From contig JAKAKL010000044.1 of assembly GCA_021824565.1 (NCBI GenBank), positions 1-45,884 on the forward strand: a stretch of DNA of 45,884 nucleotides. The letters run 5' to 3'. A program made the position numbers and the translations under genes. Position 1 is the stretch's first letter. Every line of letters starts with the position of its first letter. This DNA is from Bacteroidota bacterium. Lineage in GTDB: Bacteria > Bacteroidota > Ignavibacteria > Ignavibacteriales > Ignavibacteriaceae. The notes below the pieces were generated by a model that saw nothing but the letters and a program-made list of their open reading frames with translations, was not told where the DNA came from and did not search any database. Positions 18,678 to 26,732 of the stretch are shown here, one piece after another.

Positions 18678-21600
18678 ATGTCATTCAGAAGACCGCATTA
18701 TATTTATCTTTTGAGCATATATCTTTTTATAATTTCATCTCAAAAAATATTTTCACAAACATTAGACAATAGAATTGACAGCCTTATATCTAAAATGACA
18801 TTGGCTGAAAAAATTTTGCAGCTTCACCAAGAAGGAGGATTTAATACTGCGGATAATACGCGCCTGGGAATTCCAGGATTGATTATGTCTGACGGTCCTC
18901 ATGGTGTTAGAAACGGAATGGCAACAAGTTTTCCGGTGGGAATAGGAATGGCTGCAACCTGGGATAGAAATTTAATTACACAAGTTGGAATAGCAATGGG
19001 GCAGGAATTCCGCGGGAAAGGAATACATCAAATGCTTGGACCGGCGATGGATATTTGCAGAGATCCTCGATATGGTAGAAGTCCCGAAAGCGGCGGCGAA
19101 GATTCTTATCTATGCGCCCAAATAACTTCCAGCTTAATCAAAGGCGTGCAAAGCACCGGATGTATAGCAACAGCCAAACATTATAATGCTAATGGAAAAG
19201 AAAATAACCGGACTAATAATAACATAATTATAAGTCAAAGAAATTTAATGGAAGAATATGGACTGAACTTCAGAACAGCAGTTCAAGAAGGCGGAGTTCT
19301 TTCCGTAATGAACGCATATAATTTAATAAACGGACAAAAGTGCGCCGAGAATTCAAATCTACTAACAAATATTTTAAGAGATGCATGGGGTTATCCGTTT
19401 TATGTAGTATCAGACTGGGGCTCAATCTGGAATACCGCAAATGCAGTAAACGCAGGATGCAATATTGATATGGGCGATACACAGTATCAGGATAATCTTC
19501 TGAATGCCGTAAATAATAATCAAGTCAGCATATCCACAATTGATAATGCAGTTAGAGCTGTGTTAAGGACAAAAATACTTTCCGGTTTATTGGATTATTA
19601 TTTACCGGGAAATGGAAATGACGTTAACAGTACAGCACATCAGCAGCTTTGTTTACAAGCCGGGAAAGAAAGTCTGGTGCTGCTGAAGAATCAAGACAAT
19701 ATACTCCCTATTGATAAAAGTACGGTAAAGACAATCGCAGTTATCGGACCGAGTGCAGATATTTGTCAGACTGATGCTTCGGGAAGCAGCTGGGTGACGC
19801 CGTTTTATTCCGTCTCTCCTGTGGCTGGAATAATTAATAAAATCGGCGCTTCAAAAGTTTCATATATTAAAGGATGCGATATTAATAGCAGCGATACATC
19901 GGGGTTTGCAGCCGCATTGCTGACGGCTCAAAGTGCTGATTATGTAATATATGTCGGCGGATTAGACGGTACACAAGAAGGTGAAGGATTTGATAGAGTC
20001 GGCGGATCGTTTGTTTTACCCGGTCAGCAGGAAAAATTAATAAATAGATTAAGCTCTGTGAACAAAAATCTTATCTGCATAATTGAGAGCGGAGGAATTT
20101 GCGGACTGCATGACTGCATTCAAAATATTAAGGGATTAATATATGGATTTTATCCCGGTCAGGAAGGAGGCAATGCAATTGCAGACGTTATTTTCGGCGA
20201 TTATAATCCTGGCGGAAAGCTTCCAGTTACAATGCCGCAGAGTGATTCACAGCTTCCTCCCTACACGCTAAGCTACGAGAACGAATATGGCGCAGGTTAT
20301 AGGTGGTTCGATCAAATGGGATATAAGCCTGAGTTTGCCTTTGGCTGCGGACTAAGTTATACAACTTTTAAGTACAGCAACTTTATTGTGCCATCGTCTG
20401 TCCCGCTTGGTCAAAATATTCCTGTTACTGTAGACGTAACGAATACAGGCACACGAACAGGCGACGAAGTCGTCGAACTGTATATATCTCACCAAATACA
20501 AAATATCTGGATGCCGGTAAAACAGTTAAAAGGATTTCAGAGAATAACATTGCAGCCCGGGGAAACAAAGACAGTAACTATCACTTTAACGAACGATGAA
20601 CTTTATTATTATGATGAAAGTTCAAGTTCATATAAAGTCGATCCGGGAATTTATACAATAAGAGTCGGCGGCTCATCAGATAATTTACCAGATTCAGCTA
20701 ATGTTACATTAACGCCGGCACCGCTTAAACCCGATCTTGTAGTTACAAATATAAAATGGTTTCCTCGTTTCCCTGTAAAAGGAGACAAAGTTGTTTTCTT
20801 AGCAGAAGTAAAAAATCAAGGTACTGCGCCAAGCCCGTTGAACACAACTCATCTCGTTACATTTAAAATAAATGGAACCGAAGTAAGCAAATCCGCAGAG
20901 TTTAAAGGATCAATACCGGCAGGAGGAATGGCTTTAGTATGTGCAAATACAGGACCTGACACAACTAAAAATACATGGAGTGCAAATCAAGTCGGCAGCT
21001 ATGAAGTTGAGACTCTGGTTAACTCCGATAATTCTATCGATGAACTTTCGACTGCAAATAATACTTGTATAGATACTGTCACTGTAATCTCCAAACCCGA
21101 AATAAATATTGCAGTCGGAAAAACAGCCACGTCGTCATCAGTCGAGTCGTCGAGCTATCCGCCTTCAAATGCGGTAGACGGAAACAGCTCAACCAGGTGG
21201 TCTTCACAGTTCAGCGACCCGCAGTGGCTAATGGTTGATTTAGGAGCTGTATATAATATCGATAAAGTAGTAATCAGCTGGGAGGCTGCTTACGCTTCCG
21301 AATACTCGATTTTAATTTCTAAAGATAACCTAAACTGGCAAGAAGCAAAGCACATTACTAATGGAACCGGCGGATTAAATAATATCCAGATTTCTGCAGA
21401 AGCAAGATATATAAAGATGCTTGGCATCCATCGGGCAACCCAATGGGGATATTCAATTTATGAATTTGAAGTTTTTCCATTTGATACAACCGATACGAAT
21501 GAAGTTGCCGGAAACCTTATCAGCCCTTCAAAATATTCTATTGAAAATAATTTTCCCAATCCCTTCAACCCGACGACAACTATTCGATACCACATAGCAG

Positions 21601-21806
21601 AAGCAGGCAATGTTAAGATTGATGTATTTAATATTTCTGGACAACTAATTTCAACATTAGTAAATTCTTATCATAATCCCGGAGATTATTTTATCATGTG
21701 GGACGGGAGAAATTCCAACGGGAATGTTGTCGCAAGCGGAACTTATTTTTATAGATTAACAGCAGGCGGATTTTCACAAACCAAGAAGATGGTATTTTTG
21801 AAATAA
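18678..21806 (+). CDS. Secreted GH3 beta-glycosidase with CBM32-like domain and T9SS signal
   Basis: A 1042-residue enzyme. Signal peptide 1-26. The GH3 N-terminal domain has SDGPHGVR (71-78), KHYNANGKEN (167-176) and the nucleophile Asp246 in VVSDWGS. The GH3 C-terminal domain (about 330-565) has the likely acid/base Glu in TQEGEG (432-437). A fibronectin-like domain (about 575-670), a CARDB-like adhesion domain (683-800), a discoidin/F5-8C (CBM32-like) sugar-binding domain (about 808-932) and a T9SS sorting domain (from about 950, NNFPNPFNPTTTIRY) follow. GH3 enzymes remove terminal beta-linked sugars, commonly glucose or xylose. The exact sugar cannot be read here. It is probably surface-bound or released after T9SS export. 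It has a divergent promoter region with the 17689-18399 gene. Confidence 0.93.
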   Translation: MSFRRPHYIYLLSIYLFIISSQKIFSQTLDNRIDSLISKMTLAEKILQLHQEGGFNTADNTRLGIPGLIMSDGPHGVRNGMATSFPVGIGMAATWDRNLITQVGIAMGQEFRGKGIHQMLGPAMDICRDPRYGRSPESGGEDSYLCAQITSSLIKGVQSTGCIATAKHYNANGKENNRTNNNIIISQRNLMEEYGLNFRTAVQEGGVLSVMNAYNLINGQKCAENSNLLTNILRDAWGYPFYVVSDWGSIWNTANAVNAGCNIDMGDTQYQDNLLNAVNNNQVSISTIDNAVRAVLRTKILSGLLDYYLPGNGNDVNSTAHQQLCLQAGKESLVLLKNQDNILPIDKSTVKTIAVIGPSADICQTDASGSSWVTPFYSVSPVAGIINKIGASKVSYIKGCDINSSDTSGFAAALLTAQSADYVIYVGGLDGTQEGEGFDRVGGSFVLPGQQEKLINRLSSVNKNLICIIESGGICGLHDCIQNIKGLIYGFYPGQEGGNAIADVIFGDYNPGGKLPVTMPQSDSQLPPYTLSYENEYGAGYRWFDQMGYKPEFAFGCGLSYTTFKYSNFIVPSSVPLGQNIPVTVDVTNTGTRTGDEVVELYISHQIQNIWMPVKQLKGFQRITLQPGETKTVTITLTNDELYYYDESSSSYKVDPGIYTIRVGGSSDNLPDSANVTLTPAPLKPDLVVTNIKWFPRFPVKGDKVVFLAEVKNQGTAPSPLNTTHLVTFKINGTEVSKSAEFKGSIPAGGMALVCANTGPDTTKNTWSANQVGSYEVETLVNSDNSIDELSTANNTCIDTVTVISKPEINIAVGKTATSSSVESSSYPPSNAVDGNSSTRWSSQFSDPQWLMVDLGAVYNIDKVVISWEAAYASEYSILISKDNLNWQEAKHITNGTGGLNNIQISAEARYIKMLGIHRATQWGYSIYEFEVFPFDTTDTNEVAGNLISPSKYSIENNFPNPFNPTTTIRYHIAEAGNVKIDVFNISGQLISTLVNSYHNPGDYFIMWDGRNSNGNVVASGTYFYRLTAGGFSQTKKMVFLK

Positions 21807-22525
21807 TATTTAGTCGGCGACCTATATTATGACAATATTGGCATGCTAATGAAAGACAGCTTAGTGCCTGTACAGAAGGCTTTCATTGGGGATTCAAAGG
21901 GCTTTCACATGGCTTTCAAGGGGCTTTCAGCAGGTAAGTTCGAATAGCTAAATCTAAATGGTTTAGGGTTTGAATATAAATACTATGAGCTAAAAAATAA
22001 TCCTTCCAATATTACTTCTATAATATCAGATGATATAAGATTGATTTAATATAATAAAACTTCTTATATGAAACAACAGTACTAATTAATACAGTGCATG
22101 CTAGTGCATTCGAGGGTAAAAAATATTTAATGGTCTGGAGATAATATATAAATCACGTAATATATTAATTCTTACGTCAGATCTTTACGAATCGCTTAAA
22201 TATAATCTAGTTTTTTCAGCGATTGATTTCATCATATTGCTTAATTGTGTAATCGTTATATAAACTAATTCTGATAAATTAATTTTTCAGCAATAATTTC
22301 ATTGCCGAATATTATTGATGAGAAGCCGGTTACATAAATCCAACCAGCGAGCATAATATTCTTTGCTTCATAAAGTGAAACGCACTGTGAACTTATAGAA
22401 AAATGTTATAAATATTTTTTTAATGTTACTTATATTTGAACGTTGTTTGTATTAATTTATCGTGTCGAAAAAATTATTCAAAAATACTTCCGAGCACTCT
22501 TAGTATAGTCCATAGGCTTTCAAGG
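21807..22525. other. Intergenic region with an 11-nt repeat array
   Basis: About 720 bases separate the GH3 stop codon from the preferred start of the first histidine kinase. The only structured part is the array at 21878-21932. The rest is AT-rich, with no RNA gene or convincing ORF seen. It probably contains the promoter of the kinase gene. Confidence 0.65.
21878..21932 (-). repeat. Five tandem 11-nt units, second copy in opposite orientation
   Basis: The plus strand reads GGCTTTCATTG, GGGATTCAAAG, GGCTTTCACAT, GGCTTTCAAGG and GGCTTTCAGCA. These are the reverse complement of the TGAAAGCCC family at 4460-4514, and again number exactly five units with an 11-base step. Confidence 0.75.
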
Positions 22526-24355
22526 ATGAAAAGAATTAGGCTACTGAATATATTATATATATTATTTCCTTTAGTTATTCTGCCTACGGCATATGCTTCA
22601 ATAAGTAATTCCACAATAACATTAAGGCGAAACTGGCAATACAAATGGGGAGATTCTCCCGTTTTAAATAATGGCAAGCTGCTTTGGCTTGAGGAAACAA
22701 ATAACGATTCTTCGTGGAAATCCGTTGACAAACTTTCAGATATACCCATAATTGCACTCCACAGAAATTTATGGATACGACTTCGAATCGACAGCAGTAT
22801 GAAAAATTACTCTGCTATTATCATTGATCGTATAGAAAAGATTTTTGAAGTTTATCTTGATACAACAAAGTTATACAGCTTTGGTCAATTTACTTCAGGT
22901 TCAAAAATACCTTTCCCCGGTTTTGCATGGCACTTAATTAAATTGCCGCTTAATTCTTCCGGCAAAACGCTATTCTTTAGAATTCGTTCGGATACAAAAT
23001 ACATTGGATTTTACAGTGATATAAAATTCGGTTCCGAAGAATATTTTCTGGTCAAGATAATAAAGACAAGCTTAAGCAAGATTATTCTTGGGCTAGTATT
23101 CATATTTGCCGGCTTTGCATTATTTATTTTCCTTTTATTCACCCGGAGAATAAAACCATTCCCCGGGGTCATAATCTTCATGATCACAAATGGAACCTGG
23201 ACTTTAGCGAACACGCATCTTACACAGGTACTTTTCTATTCGCCAAAACTTATGTACTATGCCGATCATTTGGCTTTATTCGCAAGCGCAATAGGTTTCT
23301 TCATGATCGTTGTTGAAATAATAGAACCGGCATATAAGAAATTATTTACAAGGGTTTATCAATTCTTCGCAGGATATTTTTTAATTGTCGCGCTGCTTGA
23401 TATTACCGGACTATCCGACAACCTGGATTCGGTAGCGCCATTTCTAATTGTAACAGTGATTATGGTCTTTGTGCTGATGTATTTTATTTTTCGAAGTGCG
23501 CGTAAAGGAAACGTTGAATCAAAGATCTTCTTAGCTGCTCTTGCTATTTATACATTGTTCGCTCTGCTCGACATTATAAATTATTTTCAGAATGTATTGT
23601 TCAGCTCAGATACATTTGAAATGCGCTTTGCACATTACGGCGGATTTGCATTTTTAATTTTCATCGCGTGGATTTTCGTTTACCGTTATAATGAAATGAA
23701 TAAACAAATGCTGCTTACGCAATTAAACGAGCGAACCCGCATTGCGCAGGACCTTCACGACGAAGTAGGTCCGAGAATCACTGAAATAAAAATGATATGC
23801 GAAGATGTTAAGACTAGGACAAATTATTCCGGACCTCATGAAATAATCTTAAACGAGATTATTGAAGCGGCAAATAAAGTAGTCTCTTCAGTAAGCGAGA
23901 TAGTTTGGGTGCTTAATCCGACTAATGATACGCTTGAGGAATTTTGCAGCTACTTAAGTCAATCTGCAATTGACTTTTTACATAAAGCAGAAATTAGATG
24001 CCGAATTAATATGCCGCCGGTATTTCCCGACATAAAAATTTCTTACGAAGTCCGGCGTAATATTCTAATGGCGGTAAAAGAATCTTTAAACAATATTGTA
24101 AAACACGCAGACGCATCGCTCGCATCAATTCAATTAAGCATTTTAGGTCAGAATCTTTTTATTGTCATAACAGATGACGGTCGCGGATTTGTTATTAACA
24201 ATACTCGCAAATACGGGAGCGGGTTAAAAAATATCCGGAAAAGAATTAATAGCATTAACGGCTTTTGCACAATTGAAACTAAAATTAACTTTGGAACAAA
24301 AATTAAAATTGAAGTACCGCTTGAGCAAGTTAGATTCTTTAACTCTAAGGTCTAA
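22526..24355 (+). CDS. Membrane sensor histidine kinase (HisKA_3 type), first system
   Basis: From ATG 22526 the protein has 609 residues. A TTG start at 22436 is also open but precedes the natural signal peptide (MKRIRLLNILYILFPLVILPTAYAS). The N-terminal extracytoplasmic domain (about 25-175) is beta-rich and resembles 7TMR-DISM sensor modules. Six to seven membrane helices (about 180-390) follow. The HisKA_3 dimerisation helix ERTRIAQDLHDEVG carries the phosphorylated His411. The ATPase domain has VKESLNNIVKHAD (N box), DDGRGF and GSGLKNIRKR. It belongs with the NarL-type regulator at 25554-26180, from which it is separated by the RAYT gene and repeats. It is paralogous to the kinase at 30344. 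Confidence 0.92.
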   Translation: MKRIRLLNILYILFPLVILPTAYASISNSTITLRRNWQYKWGDSPVLNNGKLLWLEETNNDSSWKSVDKLSDIPIIALHRNLWIRLRIDSSMKNYSAIIIDRIEKIFEVYLDTTKLYSFGQFTSGSKIPFPGFAWHLIKLPLNSSGKTLFFRIRSDTKYIGFYSDIKFGSEEYFLVKIIKTSLSKIILGLVFIFAGFALFIFLLFTRRIKPFPGVIIFMITNGTWTLANTHLTQVLFYSPKLMYYADHLALFASAIGFFMIVVEIIEPAYKKLFTRVYQFFAGYFLIVALLDITGLSDNLDSVAPFLIVTVIMVFVLMYFIFRSARKGNVESKIFLAALAIYTLFALLDIINYFQNVLFSSDTFEMRFAHYGGFAFLIFIAWIFVYRYNEMNKQMLLTQLNERTRIAQDLHDEVGPRITEIKMICEDVKTRTNYSGPHEIILNEIIEAANKVVSSVSEIVWVLNPTNDTLEEFCSYLSQSAIDFLHKAEIRCRINMPPVFPDIKISYEVRRNILMAVKESLNNIVKHADASLASIQLSILGQNLFIVITDDGRGFVINNTRKYGSGLKNIRKRINSINGFCTIETKINFGTKIKIEVPLEQVRFFNSKV

Positions 24356-24356
24356 G

Positions 24357-24437
24357 AAAAACCTCGTAGAGGTTATATTATTGTAGATATTGAATTCCAA
24401 ATATCACGGAATCCTCGTAGAGGATTAGCAAAGGAGG
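24357..24437 (+). repeat. REP-containing direct repeat, copy 1
   Basis: An 81-base unit holding two palindromes (ACCTCGTAGAGGT and ATCCTCGTAGAGGAT), the REP tail ATTATTGTAG, and a ribosome-site-like AAAGGAGG at its right end. It starts two bases after the kinase stop codon. Copy 2 at 24473-24553 differs at about four positions. Confidence 0.85.
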
Positions 24438-24443
24438 TCTCCA

Positions 24444-24560
24444 ATGAGCAAATGTAAATGTTTTATAAAAACAAAACCTCGTAGAGGTTATATTATTGTA
24501 GATATTGAATTCCCGATATCACAGAATCCTCGTAGAGGATTAACAAAGGAGGCACTATGA
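24444..24560 (+). CDS. Small ORF built partly from the REP repeat, overlapping the RAYT start
   Basis: A 38-codon frame from ATG 24444, placed six bases after an AAAGGAGG supplied by repeat copy 1, to TGA 24558-24560. The stop overlaps the RAYT start codon in the arrangement ATGA. The peptide begins MSKCKCFIKTKPRRGYIIVD. Its KPRRGYIIVD and NPRRG segments are direct translations of the palindromes in copy 2. The good ribosome site and the overlap suggest translational coupling, whether or not the peptide itself matters. Sister sequences are needed to decide whether it is a real protein. Confidence 0.4.
   Translation: MSKCKCFIKTKPRRGYIIVDIEFPISQNPRRGLTKEAL
24473..24553 (+). repeat. REP-containing direct repeat, copy 2 (carries the RAYT ribosome site)
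   Basis: Nearly identical to 24357-24437. Its terminal AAAGGAGG lies five bases before the RAYT ATG, so the repeat provides the transposase's own ribosome-binding site, and its palindromes lie in the RAYT leader. Confidence 0.85.
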
Positions 24561-25048
24561 AACCAGGTGTATTTACACAATTATATGTTCATCTAATATT
24601 TTCCCCGAAACATCGTGAATGTCTTTTGGTCAAGGAAATACGGGGAGAGATATTCAGCTATATCAGCGGCATTTTGACTAACAGAGGGCACAAGTCAATC
24701 ATAATAAACGGAATGCCCGATCATGTACATATTCTCTTCGGTTTGAATCCGGATGATAAAATATCTGACCTCGTTGGATGTATTAAAAAGGATTCGTCTT
24801 TTTTCATAAACGAAAAGAAATGGTTTCGACTGAACTTTCACTGGCAAGATGGATATGGCGCGTTTTCGTACAGCCGCTCTCAACTGGACAGAGTATATAA
24901 ATATGTCGGCAATCAGGAGCAGCATCACAAGAAAAGAACATTCAAAGAAGAATACACAGAATTGCTGAAGAAATTTGTAATAGATTACGATGAAAAATAT
25001 TTGTTTGAATTTTTCGATGACGTTAACGAATCACGGATTGTTGAATGA
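24557..25048 (+). CDS. REP-associated tyrosine transposase (RAYT; IS200/IS605 TnpA-like)
   Basis: A 163-residue Y1 HUH-endonuclease. The HUH motif is His56-Val-His58 in MPDHVHILFGL. The catalytic tyrosine is most likely Tyr116 in VYKYVGNQEQHHKK, the usual Y-x-x-NQ-x-x-HH arrangement. The N-terminus FTQLYVHLIFSPKHR is typical of Bacteroidota members. These enzymes are known to bind and nick REP palindromes as single strands, and no TnpB partner is present. REP palindromes surround the gene on both sides (24357-24553 and 25063-25476), which supports active or recent RAYT-REP association. It sits between a histidine kinase and its probable response regulator. Confidence 0.93.
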   Translation: MKPGVFTQLYVHLIFSPKHRECLLVKEIRGEIFSYISGILTNRGHKSIIINGMPDHVHILFGLNPDDKISDLVGCIKKDSSFFINEKKWFRLNFHWQDGYGAFSYSRSQLDRVYKYVGNQEQHHKKRTFKEEYTELLKKFVIDYDEKYLFEFFDDVNESRIVE

Positions 25049-25062
25049 TCATGATAATAAAT

Positions 25063-25476
25063 CGACAATAATTTGACCTCTACGAGGTCAAAAAAACATC
25101 GTGATATCTGATTGTTGTGGTTGATCAATGAGTTCAGAAAAGAACATCGTAGATGTTCGATTATTGTAGAACAATTTATCGATCAAAAAGGACATCCTCG
25201 TAGAGGATGAATAAGAACGCCTCTGCGAGGTCAAAAATAACATCATAGATGTTGATTATTGTGCCGGTTCTACCACGCCAATTCTTTTATGAATCCTCTA
25301 CGAGGATTATGATTTTGTGTTTTTATTTTTCTACAATAATGTGATCTCTACGAGGTCAAAAAAACATCGTGATGTCTGATTGTTGTGGTTGATCAATGAG
25401 TTCAGAAAATAACATCGTAGATGTTCGATTATTGTAGAACAATTTATCGAAAAAAAACATCCTCGTAGAGGATGAA
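25063..25476. repeat. REP array A: palindromes in both orientations, between RAYT and response regulator
   Basis: About eleven palindromes share the core CGTAG or CTACG with varying arms: TGACCTCTACGAGGTCA, AACATCGTAGATGTT, ATCCTCGTAGAGGAT, AATCCTCTACGAGGATT. Many in plus orientation carry the tail CGATTATTGTAG. Two in minus orientation carry ACAATAAT before the palindrome. A block of about 130 bases (25078-25210) is repeated almost exactly at 25346-25474. Changes in one arm are usually matched in the other, so hairpin shape is conserved. Confidence 0.88.
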
Positions 25477-25553
25477 TATAAGCCTGGCGGTTTACCCAAA
25501 ATGGCTATTTACCCGGATAGATCATGTAATTAGATTTGAATAAAAAGATTAAG

Positions 25554-26180
25554 ATGATACGTGTTGCATTAGTTGAAGACGACGATAAGATTCGTAATAA
25601 TTTAATTGATATGCTTGAAAACAGCCATGACTTCCGATGCGTTGCTGCTTATTCGAATGCAGAGGAAACTTTGCGCGACATTTCAAATAAGCTGCCGGAT
25701 ATTATTTTAATGGATATAAATTTACCGGGTATAGATGGAATAGAATGCACGCAAAAATTGAAGACAACCATGCCCGAATTATTAATTGTAATGCTAACCG
25801 TTTACGAAGATGCAAACAAAATATTCCGTTCCTTGCAAGCCGGTGCAGTTGGATACTTATTAAAGTTGACACCCAATCACGAAATTCTTTCCGCACTCAA
25901 TGATGTTTCCAAAGGCGGCTCACCAATGTCTGCCCAGATAGCCCGCAAGGTCATTCAATCTTTTCATCAGCCGCAGAAAGAAAAAGAAAATTCAAAAGTA
26001 CGATTAACAAACCGCGAAGAAGAAATTCTTGATCTCCTTTCAAAAGGATTCCTCTATAAAGAAATAGCTGCAGAACTTTCAATCAGCCACGATACCGTTC
26101 ACAATCATCTCCGCAAAATTTATGAAAAGCTGCAAGTGCATAGCCGTACCGAAGCGGTCGTTAAGTATCTTAAAGAATAA
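25554..26180 (+). CDS. NarL/LuxR-type response regulator, first system
   Basis: A receiver domain (1-120) with acidic residues EDDD at 8-11, phospho-acceptor Asp54 in IILMDINLPG and conserved Lys in YLLKLTP. A LuxR-type helix-turn-helix follows (LTNREEEILDLLSKGFLYKEIAAELSISHDTVHNHLRKIYEKL). I choose ATG 25554 (MIRVALVEDD). A TTG at 25536 would add six residues. It is the likely partner of the kinase at 22526-24355. The gene is closely bracketed by two REP arrays that share long blocks of sequence, so the gene may have been moved or duplicated with the repeats. The next gene downstream is a T9SS cargo protein. Confidence 0.93.
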   Translation: MIRVALVEDDDKIRNNLIDMLENSHDFRCVAAYSNAEETLRDISNKLPDIILMDINLPGIDGIECTQKLKTTMPELLIVMLTVYEDANKIFRSLQAGAVGYLLKLTPNHEILSALNDVSKGGSPMSAQIARKVIQSFHQPQKEKENSKVRLTNREEEILDLLSKGFLYKEIAAELSISHDTVHNHLRKIYEKLQVHSRTEAVVKYLKE

Positions 26181-26211
26181 AAATCGCCGGCGCTGCGGAT
26201 ATAAATGTAAT

Positions 26212-26627
26212 TTTACAATAATGTGACCTCTACGAGGTCAGGAAACATGGTAGATATTTGATTATTATGTTAGATCAACGAGTTCAGAAAATAACATTAT
26301 GATGTTCGATTATTGTCGTTGTTCTACCACGCTAATTCTTTTGTGAATCCTCTACGAGGATTATTATTTTGTTTTTTATTTTCCTACAATAATGTGACCT
26401 CTACGAGGTCAAAAAACATCGCGATGTCTGATTATTATGGTTGACAAACGAGGTCAGGGAAACATCTTGATGTCTGATTATTGTAGTTGATCAATGAGGT
26501 CAAAAATAACATCATGCATGTTCGATTATTGTGGTAGTTATACCAGGTCAGGAAAGAACATCGTAGATGTTCGATTATTGTATAAAAAATTTATCGATCA
26601 AAAGGACATCCTCGCAGAGGATGAATA
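26212..26627. repeat. REP array B, downstream of the response regulator
   Basis: It contains two minus-oriented REPs (TACAATAATGTGACCTCTACGAGGTC at 26212 and again near 26392). Six or more plus-oriented members follow (AACATC...GATGT followed by GATTATTG, near 26242, 26307, 26415, 26461, 26508 and 26557), plus AATCCTCTACGAGGATT at 26346-26362. The block from GTTCTACCACGC through the second minus-oriented REP matches array A. Several copies here are degenerate, but their arms still pair. Confidence 0.88.
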
Positions 26628-26732
26628 AAAACTTTTCATTTATCCATGCCTCTATTTACCCAAACGGGCTATTGAAATGATAGTATTCATAAACTAGTTT
26701 TCATCAGTTGCAAATATTTTTTATGTATTGAT

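Noticed and set aside
25063-26627. CRISPR array
   Set aside because: The repeats are short palindromes of several types in both orientations with irregular spacing, and no cas genes are present. The RAYT next to them explains them better as REPs.
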